Shown here one piece after another: positions 1-9,071 of a stretch of 64,000 nucleotides of DNA (positions within the stretch are counted from its first letter, which is position 1; every line of letters begins with the position of its first letter). The notes beneath the pieces are model-generated. The model was not told the DNA's origin. It worked only from the letters and a program-made list of their open reading frames with translations, and searched no databases. Location: NCBI RefSeq assembly GCF_004661485.1, contig NZ_PQVH01000005.1, positions 186,001 to 250,000 on the forward strand. The letters run 5' to 3'. The position numbers and the translations under genes were made by a program. Origin of the DNA: Methylotenera oryzisoli. GTDB lineage: Bacteria > Pseudomonadota > Gammaproteobacteria > Burkholderiales > Methylophilaceae.

Positions 1-39
1 GGCAATGCGATGGTCTTCTATGGAGGTCTGAATAAACAT
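1..39 (-). CDS. Gx-type membrane protein (heptaprenyl diphosphate synthase component I-like), N-terminus only
   Basis: Only 13 codons are visible before the window edge, reading M-F-I-Q-T-S-I-E-D-H-R-I-A. This resembles, from memory, the start of small polytopic Gx proteins that follow NusG-II and ApbE genes in betaproteobacteria. The reading frame begins at an ATG 39 bases after the NusG-II stop, with only a weak ribosome site. The call rests mainly on gene order and on the E-D-H-R-I-A string, so it is tentative. Confidence 0.4.
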   Translation of the reverse strand, partial: MFIQTSIEDHRIA

Positions 40-78
40 CGATTAGTCTATCTATGGATTTGCCGTGTAATGTCAGTG

Positions 79-477
79 CTAATAGTTGAGCGAGTCATAG
101 TGTTTTGCTTCACCAATCAGTTCTAAACTGAGTTGGTTAGGTAGGCATAGCGCGGCCTGCCCTGAGCGTGATAGCCAGCCTTGGTGTACGCAGTATTGAT
201 TATGGCATGGTGATTTGGAGAATCTCGCTTTACCATTCATGATGCTGACGGTAGCGGGGCCGATGGCGCCGTCAACCTGAATGTCTCGTTGCTGGTTGAG
301 GCTATATGTGCCATATATGGTGTCACCTAGCCGAATCTGTACACGGGTTGCCCCCTCGTGTGACCATAACTGTTGAAATAATACCACCACCAGAACAATG
401 CCAGTGGTGACTACGCACCAATCACCAATTCGCATGAAACGAGTTTTGGTTTTAATGTTGTGCAGTAGCTTGGACAT
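79..477 (-). CDS. NusG domain II-containing protein
   Basis: 132 residues. An N-terminal membrane segment (about 21-36) anchors a small extracytoplasmic domain. The C-terminal half carries C91-H-N-Q-Y-C96 followed by a V-H-Q-G-W turn and a third cysteine in C111-L-P-N, the signature of the stand-alone NusG-II family. This family shares a fold with domain II of NusG but is not a transcription factor. It commonly neighbours ApbE and Gx genes in sets linked to extracytoplasmic flavin-based electron transfer. Its start overlaps the end of apbE by 26 bases, so the two are probably translationally coupled. The biochemical role is unknown; the cysteines could bind a metal or act in redox chemistry. 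Confidence 0.8.
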   Translation of the reverse strand: MSKLLHNIKTKTRFMRIGDWCVVTTGIVLVVVLFQQLWSHEGATRVQIRLGDTIYGTYSLNQQRDIQVDGAIGPATVSIMNGKARFSKSPCHNQYCVHQGWLSRSGQAALCLPNQLSLELIGEAKHYDSLNY

Positions 478-1555
478 GCAAGTGCTTCTTAAAGTCTGCG
501 TCTAGCCAGGTGAGCTTGGTTTGCAGTTCTGGAGTAACAAATGCCTGAGCGGCTTGATCGATCACCATGTAGTGTTGAATACCCAGAGAGGCTGCGATGG
601 TTGATTTTTGTGCCAATGGTTCAATAAAAATCGGCTTGGATGCAACGTCAGATAACGTGCCAGCTTGTGTACTATGCACTGCTTGCGGCGGAATCAACAC
701 GGTAACCGCCTGTGTGTGCTGTACTGGGTAGCCTGTGTGCGGGTCAATGATGTGGCAATAGCGTTTACCATCTAACATGAAATAGCGTTGATAATCACCA
801 GAGGTGCCAATTGCCCAACCGTCTGCCAACTCCAGTGTGGCAATCGCTGCGGGTTTACGTGGGTGCTGTATACCTACGCGCCAGGGTGTATCTCCATGCT
901 GACCCAGTGCGATGATATTGCCACCGATGTTGATGAGGGCATTGTGCACCCGTTGCTTGCGTAAGTAGTCGGCAGCCTGATCTAACGCATAACCTTTGGC
1001 ATAGCCGCCTAAATCCAGTTTTACATTCGGATTTTTGCTGTAGGCAGTATTATTTTTAATGACGATATCCGACATGCGCGGATTAGCCTTAACTAGGTTG
1101 CTTATATGCGCTTTATCTATATGCACCGCACTAAATTCATCACGCTGAAAGCCCCACGTGCCAATTAAATGGCCGATACTTGGGTTGAATAAGCCATTAG
1201 ACTGCTGCGATAACTTGGTTGCGTCGCGCAAAATCTCGGCCATGCGCGGGCTGATGTGTATGGGCTCTTCGCCGGAGGCGAAGGCGGCGTTGAGGGTGCC
1301 TAGTTCGTTGGCTGAATTATCTGTTGAAGGTTGCCATGCGTGTAACTGCACATGCAGGTGCTGAAAGTCTTGCAGGATATGATTGGTCAGTGCTTTGGCG
1401 CGTTCTTCAGGTTCGCCATAGATACTGATATCAACCAGCGTACCGAATACGTAGCTTTGGCTGTGGTAGAGCGCGGGTTGCTTGTAAGCAATGTATCCCC
1501 ATATTGCCAGGCAGCATGCTGCTACAATCAATAGGGGTTTCAATCCTTTACGCAT
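452..1555 (-). CDS. apbE: FAD:protein FMN transferase ApbE
   Basis: 367 residues. ApbE moves FMN from FAD onto a threonine of target proteins outside the cytoplasm and needs Mg2+. Visible family features are an N-terminal membrane or signal segment (7-24), N124-P-S-I-G-H, the D181-L-G-G-Y-A-K-G-Y-A-L-D core, N-I-G-G-N-I-I-A (209-216), G-T-S-G-D-Y (250-255) and I-I-D-P-H-T-G (269-275). The usual C-terminal D-A-x-A-T metal motif reads S-D-V-A-S-K. The start abuts the gshB stop with no gap, so it lies in the gshA-gshB operon. No FMN-binding-domain acceptor is encoded in the window; the acceptor must lie beyond the left edge or elsewhere. Confidence 0.9.
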   Translation of the reverse strand: MRKGLKPLLIVAACCLAIWGYIAYKQPALYHSQSYVFGTLVDISIYGEPEERAKALTNHILQDFQHLHVQLHAWQPSTDNSANELGTLNAAFASGEEPIHISPRMAEILRDATKLSQQSNGLFNPSIGHLIGTWGFQRDEFSAVHIDKAHISNLVKANPRMSDIVIKNNTAYSKNPNVKLDLGGYAKGYALDQAADYLRKQRVHNALINIGGNIIALGQHGDTPWRVGIQHPRKPAAIATLELADGWAIGTSGDYQRYFMLDGKRYCHIIDPHTGYPVQHTQAVTVLIPPQAVHSTQAGTLSDVASKPIFIEPLAQKSTIAASLGIQHYMVIDQAAQAFVTPELQTKLTWLDADFKKHLHVQATAQH

Positions 1556-2491
1556 TTATTTTTGCTGTCGTTGCTCTAACGCATTGATAAAGATGCTAGC
1601 AGGATTACAGTCAGTTTGGTTGGCAATTTCCACCATCCCCGTGGGGCTGGTGACGTTGATTTCGGTGAGATGCTCTCCAATCACGTCTAAGCCGACCAAG
1701 AACAAACCTGCTTGTTTTAACACTTGACCAACGGTGGTCGCAATTTCACAGTCACGGTCCGTGAGCGGTTGTGTAACGCCAGTGCCGCCTGCCGCTAAAT
1801 TGCCGCGCGTCTCCCCCGCCATCGGAATCCGTGCCAGTGCATAAGGCAATGGCTCACCATCAATGACAATAATGCGCTTATCACCTTGCACAATCGCTGG
1901 CAGGTAACGTTGTGCCATCACGGTTTGCGTGCCAAACTGGGTAATGGTTTCTAGTATCACGCTGATATTGGGGTCTTGTAATGTCAGGCGAAAAATACTG
2001 CTGCCGCCCATGCCATCTAAAGGTTTAACCACAATATCTGCATGCGTGACAAGAAACTCACGGATTAATGCTTGATTTGCTGTGACCAAGAATTCTGGTG
2101 CAAACTGCGGAAAGCGCGTCACCGAGAGTTTTTCATTCCAGCCACGAATCGCACTAGGGTTGTTGAATACATGTGCCCCTTGCTGGGCTGCTATTTCAAG
2201 CAGGTAGGTACTGTAAAGATATTCGTTATCAAAAGGTGGGTCTTTGCGCATGATAATGGCATCAAACTCACTGGGTGCGAACTCCACCTTTTCTGAAGCC
2301 ACATAACTTTGGCCCGTAAACTTAAACTGCTGTACGTTAATTCTTGCCTGTGCACCACGCAGGAAGAGGTCGTGCTGCAAACTCACGAATAGTTCATGTC
2401 CGCGTAGGCTGGCCTCGCGCATAATGGCAAGGCTAGTATCCTTATAGCTTTTTAAGCTTGCGAGCGGGTCCAGAATAAAGACTAATTTCAT
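1556..2491 (-). CDS. gshB: glutathione synthase
   Basis: 311 residues, normal length for bacterial GshB. It joins glycine to gamma-glutamylcysteine with ATP, the second step of glutathione synthesis in the cytosol. The ATP-grasp fold shows V-V-K-P-L-D-G-M-G-G-S-S (about 155-166), R-G-N-L-A-A-G-G (the glycine-rich loop) and the near-terminal I-N-V-T-S-P-T-G (278-285), all hallmarks of the family. The start gives the typical M-K-L-V-F-I-L-D-P. It lies 11 bases downstream of gshA. Confidence 0.96.
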   Translation of the reverse strand: MKLVFILDPLASLKSYKDTSLAIMREASLRGHELFVSLQHDLFLRGAQARINVQQFKFTGQSYVASEKVEFAPSEFDAIIMRKDPPFDNEYLYSTYLLEIAAQQGAHVFNNPSAIRGWNEKLSVTRFPQFAPEFLVTANQALIREFLVTHADIVVKPLDGMGGSSIFRLTLQDPNISVILETITQFGTQTVMAQRYLPAIVQGDKRIIVIDGEPLPYALARIPMAGETRGNLAAGGTGVTQPLTDRDCEIATTVGQVLKQAGLFLVGLDVIGEHLTEINVTSPTGMVEIANQTDCNPASIFINALEQRQQK

Positions 2492-2502
2492 AGGGGCAGG
2501 CT

Positions 2503-3813
2503 TTATTGGTTAAGTGGGTCTTGTTCTTGTAACTCGATGGCGGCCGCCAATAGAGCTAAACGCGCTACAACGCCATACGCATAAAAACGGTTAGGAGTGG
2601 CATCTGGTGCGCCTGCACAGTCGGGTAAGGTGCAGGGCTTCTCAAACGCTAACGGTACAAAGTGTGAGCCGGGTGCGTTCAGGTTCTCGTCCACCCCTCT
2701 GCCTGTGTGCACACGGTAGAAGCCGCCAATGACATAGTGATCCATCATATAGACGACTGGCTCGGCAACTGCATCGTTAATGCTCTCGAAGGTGTAAACA
2801 CCTTCTTGGATAATCACCTCTGTGACTTCCAGGCCCTCTTTAATCACAGACATTTTGTTGCGTGCTTTGCGATTAAGGCCGCGCACATCATCTGGCGATT
2901 TTACGGTCATAATGCCCATGCCATAAGTGCCGGCATTGGCTTTCACAATCACAAACGGTTCTTGTGTCACACCATATTCTGCGTATTTGAGTTTAATTTT
3001 TTCAAGCAATGACTCTACTTTGGCTGCAAGGCAGTCCTCACCGGTTCTGGCGTTAAAGTCAATTTCACCACAAGTTTCAAAATACGGGTTCAGCAGCCAT
3101 TCATCAATGCCTAGCAGGTCAGAAAACTCACGCGCCACCCGATTATAGGCAGCAAAATGTTGTGATTTTCTGCGTGTGCTCCAACCTGCATAGAGCGGCG
3201 GGATTAGATTTTGTTCTAAGTCTTGCAGAATGTCTGGAATGCCGCCCGATAGATCGTTGTTAAGCAGAACTGCACAGCTATCAAATTCACTTAGAGCGGT
3301 GTCGCCTATTTTAGCGGCTGCCAATTTTAGGCGATTGCCTTCGCGTACCACAGGCTCTAGCAATAGTGGCTGGCCGTCATGTGTTTCCAGCAATGTGGGT
3401 TCGGTGATTTCTGGGGAGATAGAGCCAATTCTTACATTCATCCCTGCTTGTTTTAATATATTGGCGAGCTCCACTACATTGCGCAGATAATAAGTGTTGC
3501 GGGTGTGGTTTTCAGGAATGATGAGTAGGCGGCTGGCTTCCGGACAGATTTTTTCAACGGCGACCATTGCAGCCTGCACGCTTAAATGTAAAAAGTCCGG
3601 ATTAAGGTTGTTAAAGCCGCCGGGGAATAAATTGGTATCAACCGGAGCTAATTTAAAGCCGGCGTTACGTAAATCAACAGATGCATAAAATGGCGCTGCA
3701 TGATCTAGCCATTGTGTGCGAAACCAATGCTCAATCTTGGGCATGGCATTGAGCATGCTTTTTTCTAGAGATAACAGTGGGCCATTGAGTGCTGTTGTTA
3801 AATGCGGAACCAT
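2503..3813 (-). CDS. gshA: glutamate-cysteine ligase (acidithiobacilli/betaproteobacterial type)
   Basis: 436 residues. It catalyses the ATP-dependent joining of glutamate and cysteine, the first step of glutathione synthesis. The protein is not of the E. coli GshA type. It matches the distinct family described in acidithiobacilli and many betaproteobacteria, with N-L-F-P-G-G-F-N-N-L near residue 62, V-K-A-N-A-G-T-Y-G-M-G-I-M-T near 290, and a C-terminal F-Y-A-Y-G-V-V-A-R-L. gshB follows in the same operon, which supports the call. It begins 65 bases after the lipA stop, so it is probably transcribed from its own promoter or by readthrough. Confidence 0.9.
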   Translation of the reverse strand: MVPHLTTALNGPLLSLEKSMLNAMPKIEHWFRTQWLDHAAPFYASVDLRNAGFKLAPVDTNLFPGGFNNLNPDFLHLSVQAAMVAVEKICPEASRLLIIPENHTRNTYYLRNVVELANILKQAGMNVRIGSISPEITEPTLLETHDGQPLLLEPVVREGNRLKLAAAKIGDTALSEFDSCAVLLNNDLSGGIPDILQDLEQNLIPPLYAGWSTRRKSQHFAAYNRVAREFSDLLGIDEWLLNPYFETCGEIDFNARTGEDCLAAKVESLLEKIKLKYAEYGVTQEPFVIVKANAGTYGMGIMTVKSPDDVRGLNRKARNKMSVIKEGLEVTEVIIQEGVYTFESINDAVAEPVVYMMDHYVIGGFYRVHTGRGVDENLNAPGSHFVPLAFEKPCTLPDCAGAPDATPNRFYAYGVVARLALLAAAIELQEQDPLNQ

Positions 3814-3878
3814 ATTTTCCTTTTTTAAAACTTTAACGCGGTTATTTAGAGGTCATCACCGATACCAGAGCTCCATCG

Positions 3879-4841
3879 TTAAGTGATTACCTGATGGGCC
3901 TGAGCGTCAGCATGATAGCTACTTCTTACCATGGGGCCACTGGCTGTATTATTAAAGCCCATCATGTCAGCTTTTTGCTTTAAAGTTTCAAAAGTTTGCG
4001 GTTCCACGTAGCGCATCACCGGCAAATGATGCACGCTCGGCTGTAGATATTGCCCCAGCGTAAGCATGCTGACATTGTGTGCGCGCAAATCTTGCATCAC
4101 CGCCAAAATTTCCTCATCTGTTTCGCCCAAGCCTAACATCAGGCCCGATTTGGTCGGCACATGCGGGTACATTTCACCAAATACTTTTAATAAGTTTAAT
4201 GAGTTTTGGTAGTCAGAGCCAGGTCTAGCCTGTTTATACAGTCTAGGGATAGTTTCCAGGTTATGGTTCATTACATCAGGCGGTGCTTTACGCAGGATTT
4301 CCATTGCTACATCTAAGCGGCCACGAAAGTCGGGTACCAAGATTTCAATACGGATATTGGGTGAGTGTGTACGTACTGCCTGAATACAGTCGACAAAATG
4401 CTGGGCGCCGCCATCTAGTAGGTCGTCACGATCTACACTGGTAATCACCACATAATTTAAGCGCATCTGTGCAATGGTTTTTGCCAGATTTTCAGGTTCA
4501 TTTGGGTCTGGTGGCAGCGGCTTGCCGTGGGCTACATCGCAAAATGGGCAGCGCCGCGTGCAAATGTCGCCCAAAATCATAAAGGTGGCAGTGCCGCCGC
4601 TAAAGCACTCGCCGATATTGGGGCAGCTGGCCTCTTCGCATACGGTATGTAGATTATTTTCACGCAGTACACGTTTGATTTCCTGATAACGCTCTCCATC
4701 AGGCACTTTCATGCGTATCCAGTCAGGCTTGCGTTGGACTGGCTGCGGAATGATTTTAATGGGGATGCGCGACGTTTTTGCCGCATCAATTTCTTTTACA
4801 CCAGCAACTTTAGGTGTTCTGTTAGGGATTACGTTGGTCAT
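3879..4841 (-). CDS. lipA: lipoyl synthase
   Basis: 320 residues. This radical-SAM enzyme inserts two sulfurs into protein-bound octanoyl groups to make lipoyl cofactors. Both iron-sulfur cluster motifs are present: the auxiliary cluster C68-x4-C73-x5-C79 and the radical-SAM motif C94-x3-C98-x2-C101. The conserved C-terminal R-S-S-Y (306-309), whose serine ligates the auxiliary cluster, is also visible. The start overlaps the end of lipB by 20 bases, so translation is probably coupled. It is the last gene of the long mreB-lipA block. Confidence 0.98.
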   Translation of the reverse strand: MTNVIPNRTPKVAGVKEIDAAKTSRIPIKIIPQPVQRKPDWIRMKVPDGERYQEIKRVLRENNLHTVCEEASCPNIGECFSGGTATFMILGDICTRRCPFCDVAHGKPLPPDPNEPENLAKTIAQMRLNYVVITSVDRDDLLDGGAQHFVDCIQAVRTHSPNIRIEILVPDFRGRLDVAMEILRKAPPDVMNHNLETIPRLYKQARPGSDYQNSLNLLKVFGEMYPHVPTKSGLMLGLGETDEEILAVMQDLRAHNVSMLTLGQYLQPSVHHLPVMRYVEPQTFETLKQKADMMGFNNTASGPMVRSSYHADAQAHQVIT

Positions 4842-5472
4842 ACAAAGGCTCTAGTTTGCTGGCAAGCATCGTTACAAGTTGCTCACCAATGGTTTGTATA
4901 TTGGCATGAATGCCGAGATCTTTGGTTTGTGTCACTGCCAGCCCTTTGTAGCCGCAAGGATCAATCGCGTTAAATGGGCTTAAATCCATATCTATATTCA
5001 GGCTTAGGCCGTGATAACAGCAGTTGTTCTTAACACGTAAGCCTAATGATGCAATTTTTGCTTCTGGCGCGTTCGCTATACTTACATAAACACCGGGCGC
5101 ATCGGGTTTTGCCACTGCGCTTACATGGTATTGCGCCAGTAATTCTATCACTGTATGTTCTAGCAGGCTGACTAAACTGCGTATATTAAGATGACGCCTA
5201 GATAAGTCTAGTAATACGTAAACGATGACTTGTCCTGGCCCGTGATAGGTGATTTTACCGCCACGGTCAGTATTTACTACGGCAATATCATGCCGCGATG
5301 GCGGCATGATCTGCTTACGATTAAGTCCTACTGAGTAAACTGGCGTGTGCTCTGTGAGCCATATTTCATCGGCAGAATCGGCAGTGCGCGCTGCGGTGAA
5401 CTGTTGCATCGCCTCGCATGTAGCTTCAAATGAGGTGATGCCTAAATTTCTAACGATAATATTGGCTAGCAT
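4822..5472 (-). CDS. lipB: octanoyl-ACP:protein N-octanoyltransferase
   Basis: 216 residues. LipB transfers octanoate from acyl carrier protein to the lipoyl domains of 2-oxoacid dehydrogenases and GcvH, supplying the substrate of LipA. Seen are R70[11 protein letters not shown] (the signature loop), the catalytic lysine K139 in A-K-I-A-S-L-G and the catalytic cysteine C173 in D-P-C-G-Y. The start [11 protein letters not shown] is standard for the family. Confidence 0.97.
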   Translation of the reverse strand: MLANIIVRNLGITSFEATCEAMQQFTAARTADSADEIWLTEHTPVYSVGLNRKQIMPPSRHDIAVVNTDRGGKITYHGPGQVIVYVLLDLSRRHLNIRSLVSLLEHTVIELLAQYHVSAVAKPDAPGVYVSIANAPEAKIASLGLRVKNNCCYHGLSLNIDMDLSPFNAIDPCGYKGLAVTQTKDLGIHANIQTIGEQLVTMLASKLEPLYDQRNP

Positions 5473-5490
5473 CGCAAGGTGATGCGTATC

Positions 5491-5781
5491 TTAAAGCGTA
5501 TATTTCACTAAAGGATGCGCAGTTAATAAGCGATAAACATCATCAAGCTGTGCTTGTGAAACCACATCCACTGAGCAGGTCAGGCTGATATATTTGCCGT
5601 TAGTGCTCGCGCGCATCTCTACATGCTCAGCATTAAAGCTGGGCACGATGGTTTGAATCAGGCCAATAATCGTCGTAGAGAATATTTCCTGCGTTTCCCC
5701 CATCACTTTAATGGGAAAGCGGCATGGAAACTCGATAAGTGGCGGTGTGGTTTGTGGGTCAATATCGGTCATCGTTATCAC
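5491..5781 (-). CDS. YbeD-like DUF493 protein
   Basis: 96 residues, a small ACT-like fold protein of the DUF493/YbeD family. Residues 15-30 (L-I-E-F-P-C-R-F-P-I-K-V-M-G) and the end (L-L-T-A-H-P-L-V-K-Y-T-L) are family-typical. It sits between dacA and lipB, a position shared with E. coli and many other proteobacteria, and is proposed but not proven to regulate lipoate metabolism. An alternative start at Met4 (5772) is possible. Two bases separate it from dacA. Confidence 0.9.
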   Translation of the reverse strand: MITMTDIDPQTTPPLIEFPCRFPIKVMGETQEIFSTTIIGLIQTIVPSFNAEHVEMRASTNGKYISLTCSVDVVSQAQLDDVYRLLTAHPLVKYTL

Positions 5782-5783
5782 AC

Positions 5784-6971
5784 CTACTGCATCAGTAGTT
5801 TAATAGAGTCCCAAGCGCGGCCGAACAAGCCGGCAGCGGCAACTGATCTGTCCGCTACCAATGCACGCTCGCTAATGGTTCTGCCATTTAATACAAATTT
5901 AACTTGTCCAATCACTTGGCCTTTTTTGATAGGCGCGATTAGCGGCTGTGTGCTTGAAGCAATCGCTTTTACGTTGGCATATTCACCTTTAGGTAATGTC
6001 AGGTAAAGGTCATTGGCCGTGGTGGAGTTAATTTCATTTACATCCCCTTTCCAAACTTTAAGTTTGCTCACAGGTTTGTTTTGTTTGTACACCAGGGTTG
6101 AGTCAAAGAACTGAAAGCCGTAGTTTAATAATTTTTGACTTTCGGTCGCACGCGCTGTATCGGTTGGCGCACCGAGTATGACAGAGATGTAGCGTGTATT
6201 GTCGCGCTTTGCCGTTGAAATTAAGCAATAACCAGCAGATTCAGTATGGCCGGTTTTCATGCCATCGACATTAGGATCTAGCCATAACAAACGGTTACGA
6301 TTAGGCTGTTTGATGTTGTTGTAGGCGTACTCTTTCACAGAGTATAAACGTTTGTACTCTTCCGGGAAGTCGCGAATCAGAGCGATCGCCAAAGTCGCTA
6401 AGTCTTCAGCAGTCGTGTAGTGCTGTGGGTCTGGCAGGCCGGTAGCGTTCATGTAGTGAGTGTTCTTCATGCCTAGGCGCTCTGCCTCTTTGTTCATCAT
6501 TTGTGCAAACAATGGCTCAGAGCTTGCAATGCCTTCCGCAAGTGTAATCGACGCATCATTACCTGACACGATAATCATGCCGTGTAGTAGTTCATCAACC
6601 GTTGCCGGTTTGTTAGGCTCAATAAACATTTTTGAGCCTTCTGTTTTCCACGCATGCTCACTGACTGGCAAAGTTTGGTTGAGTTGTAGATGACCATTTT
6701 TAACGGCTTTAAATGCCAAATATGCAGTCATGATTTTGGTGAGTGAAGCTGGCTCCACGCGCATGCTGGCATTGTTTTGTGCGATCACGTAGCCGTTGTT
6801 AAAGTCTTTAAGTAAATATGCTTTAACCGCCAAGCTTGGTGGTGGTGCAATTTGAGCAGCACCGGCATGAGCCAAGTTAGTGAAAGTTGTGGCAACTAGG
6901 CTGGTTGCTAGTAAGGATGCGCTGATAATACGAGTTAAAACGTGTTTTTTGATGATATGCATGAGATTCAA
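5784..6971 (-). CDS. dacA: D-alanyl-D-alanine carboxypeptidase (PBP5/6 family)
   Basis: 395 residues. It removes the terminal D-alanine of murein pentapeptides in the periplasm. A signal peptide covers about 1-36 and ends A-H-A. The three penicillin-binding motifs are S76-L-T-K79, S136-G-N138 and K239-T-G241. The C-terminal PBP5 domain and an amphipathic tail (R-A-W-D-S-I-K-L-L-M-Q) that would dock to the inner membrane are present. It follows rlpA by 9 bases in the cell-shape operon. Start Met4 (6962) is an alternative. Confidence 0.95.
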   Translation of the reverse strand: MNLMHIIKKHVLTRIISASLLATSLVATTFTNLAHAGAAQIAPPPSLAVKAYLLKDFNNGYVIAQNNASMRVEPASLTKIMTAYLAFKAVKNGHLQLNQTLPVSEHAWKTEGSKMFIEPNKPATVDELLHGMIIVSGNDASITLAEGIASSEPLFAQMMNKEAERLGMKNTHYMNATGLPDPQHYTTAEDLATLAIALIRDFPEEYKRLYSVKEYAYNNIKQPNRNRLLWLDPNVDGMKTGHTESAGYCLISTAKRDNTRYISVILGAPTDTARATESQKLLNYGFQFFDSTLVYKQNKPVSKLKVWKGDVNEINSTTANDLYLTLPKGEYANVKAIASSTQPLIAPIKKGQVIGQVKFVLNGRTISERALVADRSVAAAGLFGRAWDSIKLLMQ

Positions 6972-6980
6972 TGTGTAGAT

Positions 6981-7949
6981 TTACTGATTGGTAACAATTG
7001 CGGAAATATTGAGTTGATTACGTACTTTGTTTGCATGAATGTCAGCCTCTTTTTTGTTAGCAAAAGGGCCTAATCTAACGCGATGCAAACCATTATTATA
7101 CACGTTAGTCACAGCGGCATCGCCAGCAAGGTCAAGGTCAAGAATTTTCTTTTGTAATAGCTCTCCGTTCGCTTCATTTTTGAAAGCACCAGCTTGTACG
7201 TAGTAGCTGGTGGACCTAGCCTCGTTACTGACGGCTGGCGTGGAACTCAATGTGTTGTCTGTGATGTTGTTGCTTTGGTCCAGTGTAGGAGTTGGATTAA
7301 TATTGGTTAGTTCCGCTTTTGCCACAGTAATATTAGCGGTGTTTTTTAAAGCTTCCGGGCTGGTATCAATCGCTGTTACTTCCACCATACCGCTGCCGTT
7401 GGCGACTAAACCCAGTTTGTGGGCTGCCGCGTAGGATAGGTCTATTAATCGATCACTTTTGAATGGGCCGCGGTCATTTACACGCACCACCACGGCTTTG
7501 CCATTGGCCGGATTTACGACTTTGACAAAGCTAGGAATCGGCAAGGTGGTGTGCGCCGCAGACATGCTATACATGTCGTACACTTCACCGCTGGAAGTTT
7601 TTCTGCCGTGGTAGCGTTTGCCATACCATGAGGCGATACCGCGTTTTGTATAAGGTACATAGCTGGTCATCGGCACATATTTTTGACCTAAAGCCTGATA
7701 AGGCTTGTTGCTGCTGACCAATGGCTTTTCTGTTTTAAGCTGTGCATCCGGGATGCTGTCAAAATCTATCCCTGTATTGTCACCAGGGCCATCATCCAGA
7801 TAATAGCCTCCGCCCTTGCTGGAGCCGTTGGGTTGTTTGGTCGTAGTGTTTTTGGCGCTGGTTGGTTCTGGTTTAGTATTAGATGTACCGGCGCATGCGG
7901 TTAATAGCGCCATACATAAGATGATGATGCTTTTTTGGAAAATAGCCAT
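6981..7949 (-). CDS. rlpA: septal ring lytic transglycosylase RlpA family lipoprotein
   Basis: 322 residues. The lipobox L-L-T-A-C19 predicts an outer-membrane lipoprotein. The double-psi beta-barrel (from G-I-A-S-W-Y-G-K near 104 through V-N-D-R-G-P-F) is the RlpA catalytic domain, which in Pseudomonas cleaves glycan strands lacking stem peptides. A low-complexity linker leads to a C-terminal SPOR domain (about 247-320) that binds denuded murein at the division site. A strong ribosome site (GAGGAGAG) precedes the ATG. It lies between rodA and dacA. Confidence 0.94.
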   Translation of the reverse strand: MAIFQKSIIILCMALLTACAGTSNTKPEPTSAKNTTTKQPNGSSKGGGYYLDDGPGDNTGIDFDSIPDAQLKTEKPLVSSNKPYQALGQKYVPMTSYVPYTKRGIASWYGKRYHGRKTSSGEVYDMYSMSAAHTTLPIPSFVKVVNPANGKAVVVRVNDRGPFKSDRLIDLSYAAAHKLGLVANGSGMVEVTAIDTSPEALKNTANITVAKAELTNINPTPTLDQSNNITDNTLSSTPAVSNEARSTSYYVQAGAFKNEANGELLQKKILDLDLAGDAAVTNVYNNGLHRVRLGPFANKKEADIHANKVRNQLNISAIVTNQ

Positions 7950-7976
7950 TAAATCTCTCCTCTGTAATGCAAGCAG

Positions 7977-9071
7977 CTAGGTTGCAACGAGTTTTTTATG
8001 GGTGTGGATACTCATCAAAATACCAAACCCCAGATACAGTGTCACCAGCGAGGTGCCGCCGTAACTAATGAGGGGTAATGGTACACCAACTACCGGTAAA
8101 ATACCGCTTACCATGCCCATGTTAACGAACGCATACGAGAAAAAGTTAAGCGTGATACTGCCTGCTAGTAATCTTGAAAATGTGTTTTGCGCTTGCGAGG
8201 CAATCACTAGGCCGCGCGCGATAATTAGGCTAAATAAAGTCAACAGCAGCATATTGCCCAAAAAGCCGAACTCTTCGCTGAATACCGCAAAGATAAAGTC
8301 GGTGGTGCGCTCGGGTAAAAAGTCTAGCTGCGTTTGTGTGCCATTAAGCCAGCCCTTACCAGCGCTACCACCAGAGCCAATCGCAATGATCGCTTGAATC
8401 GTATGGTAGCCCGCCCCTAATGGGTCTTGGGTAGGGTCGAACAGTATTTCAATACGCTTTCTTTGGTAGTCATGTAGTAGCGACCAAAATACAGGCATTA
8501 ATGCCAACAGTGAGGCTGATGCTACTAATAAGAAGCGCCAGCTTAAACCAGCAAGAAATAGTACATAGAAACCGGAGGAGGCGATTAACAATGATGTGCC
8601 CAAGTCGGGTTGCTTCATGATCAGTGCCACAGGAAAAGCCAGCAATAAGCTGCCAATCACAAAATTACTGGCGCTGGACTTACCCTCCCTGCTGGCAAAA
8701 TACCAGGCGAGCATCATTGGTACTGCAATCCGCATTAGCTCTGATGGCTGTATTTGCATAAAGCCTAAATTTAACCACCTACGCGCACCGTGGCTAATAG
8801 TACCAAATAGCGCAACAGCAATTAGCAACAACATGCCTAGAATGTAAAGTGGCCGTGCTGCACGCTCCAGATTGAGCGGGGAAATATTTGCCGCTAACCA
8901 CATGGCACCAAGCGCAGCCAAGACGTTAAAACCTTGCGCATATATACGCGTAATGTCTTGGCCTGATGCGCTATATAAGACGAACAGGCTTAGTAGTAAT
9001 GCAAAAAACAGACAAGCCATTAGAAATGAATCGAAGTGCTTGAATAGAAAGTGAAATAATTTACTAATCAT
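7977..9071 (-). CDS. rodA: rod shape-determining protein RodA (SEDS glycosyltransferase)
   Basis: 364 residues with about ten membrane segments. RodA polymerises lipid II into glycan strands together with PBP2 in the elongasome. Family features are S-G-G-S-A-G-K-G-W-L-N-G-T-Q, L-P-E-R-T-T-D-F-I-F-A-V (the catalytic-loop region) and L-I-S-Y-G-G-T-S near the C-terminus. I chose the ATG at 9071 (M-I-S-K-L-F-H-F). It overlaps the mrdA stop by 8 bases and gives normal length; the upstream methionine at 9110 would add 13 residues unlike the family. Confidence 0.95.
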   Translation of the reverse strand: MISKLFHFLFKHFDSFLMACLFFALLLSLFVLYSASGQDITRIYAQGFNVLAALGAMWLAANISPLNLERAARPLYILGMLLLIAVALFGTISHGARRWLNLGFMQIQPSELMRIAVPMMLAWYFASREGKSSASNFVIGSLLLAFPVALIMKQPDLGTSLLIASSGFYVLFLAGLSWRFLLVASASLLALMPVFWSLLHDYQRKRIEILFDPTQDPLGAGYHTIQAIIAIGSGGSAGKGWLNGTQTQLDFLPERTTDFIFAVFSEEFGFLGNMLLLTLFSLIIARGLVIASQAQNTFSRLLAGSITLNFFSYAFVNMGMVSGILPVVGVPLPLISYGGTSLVTLYLGFGILMSIHTHKKLVAT

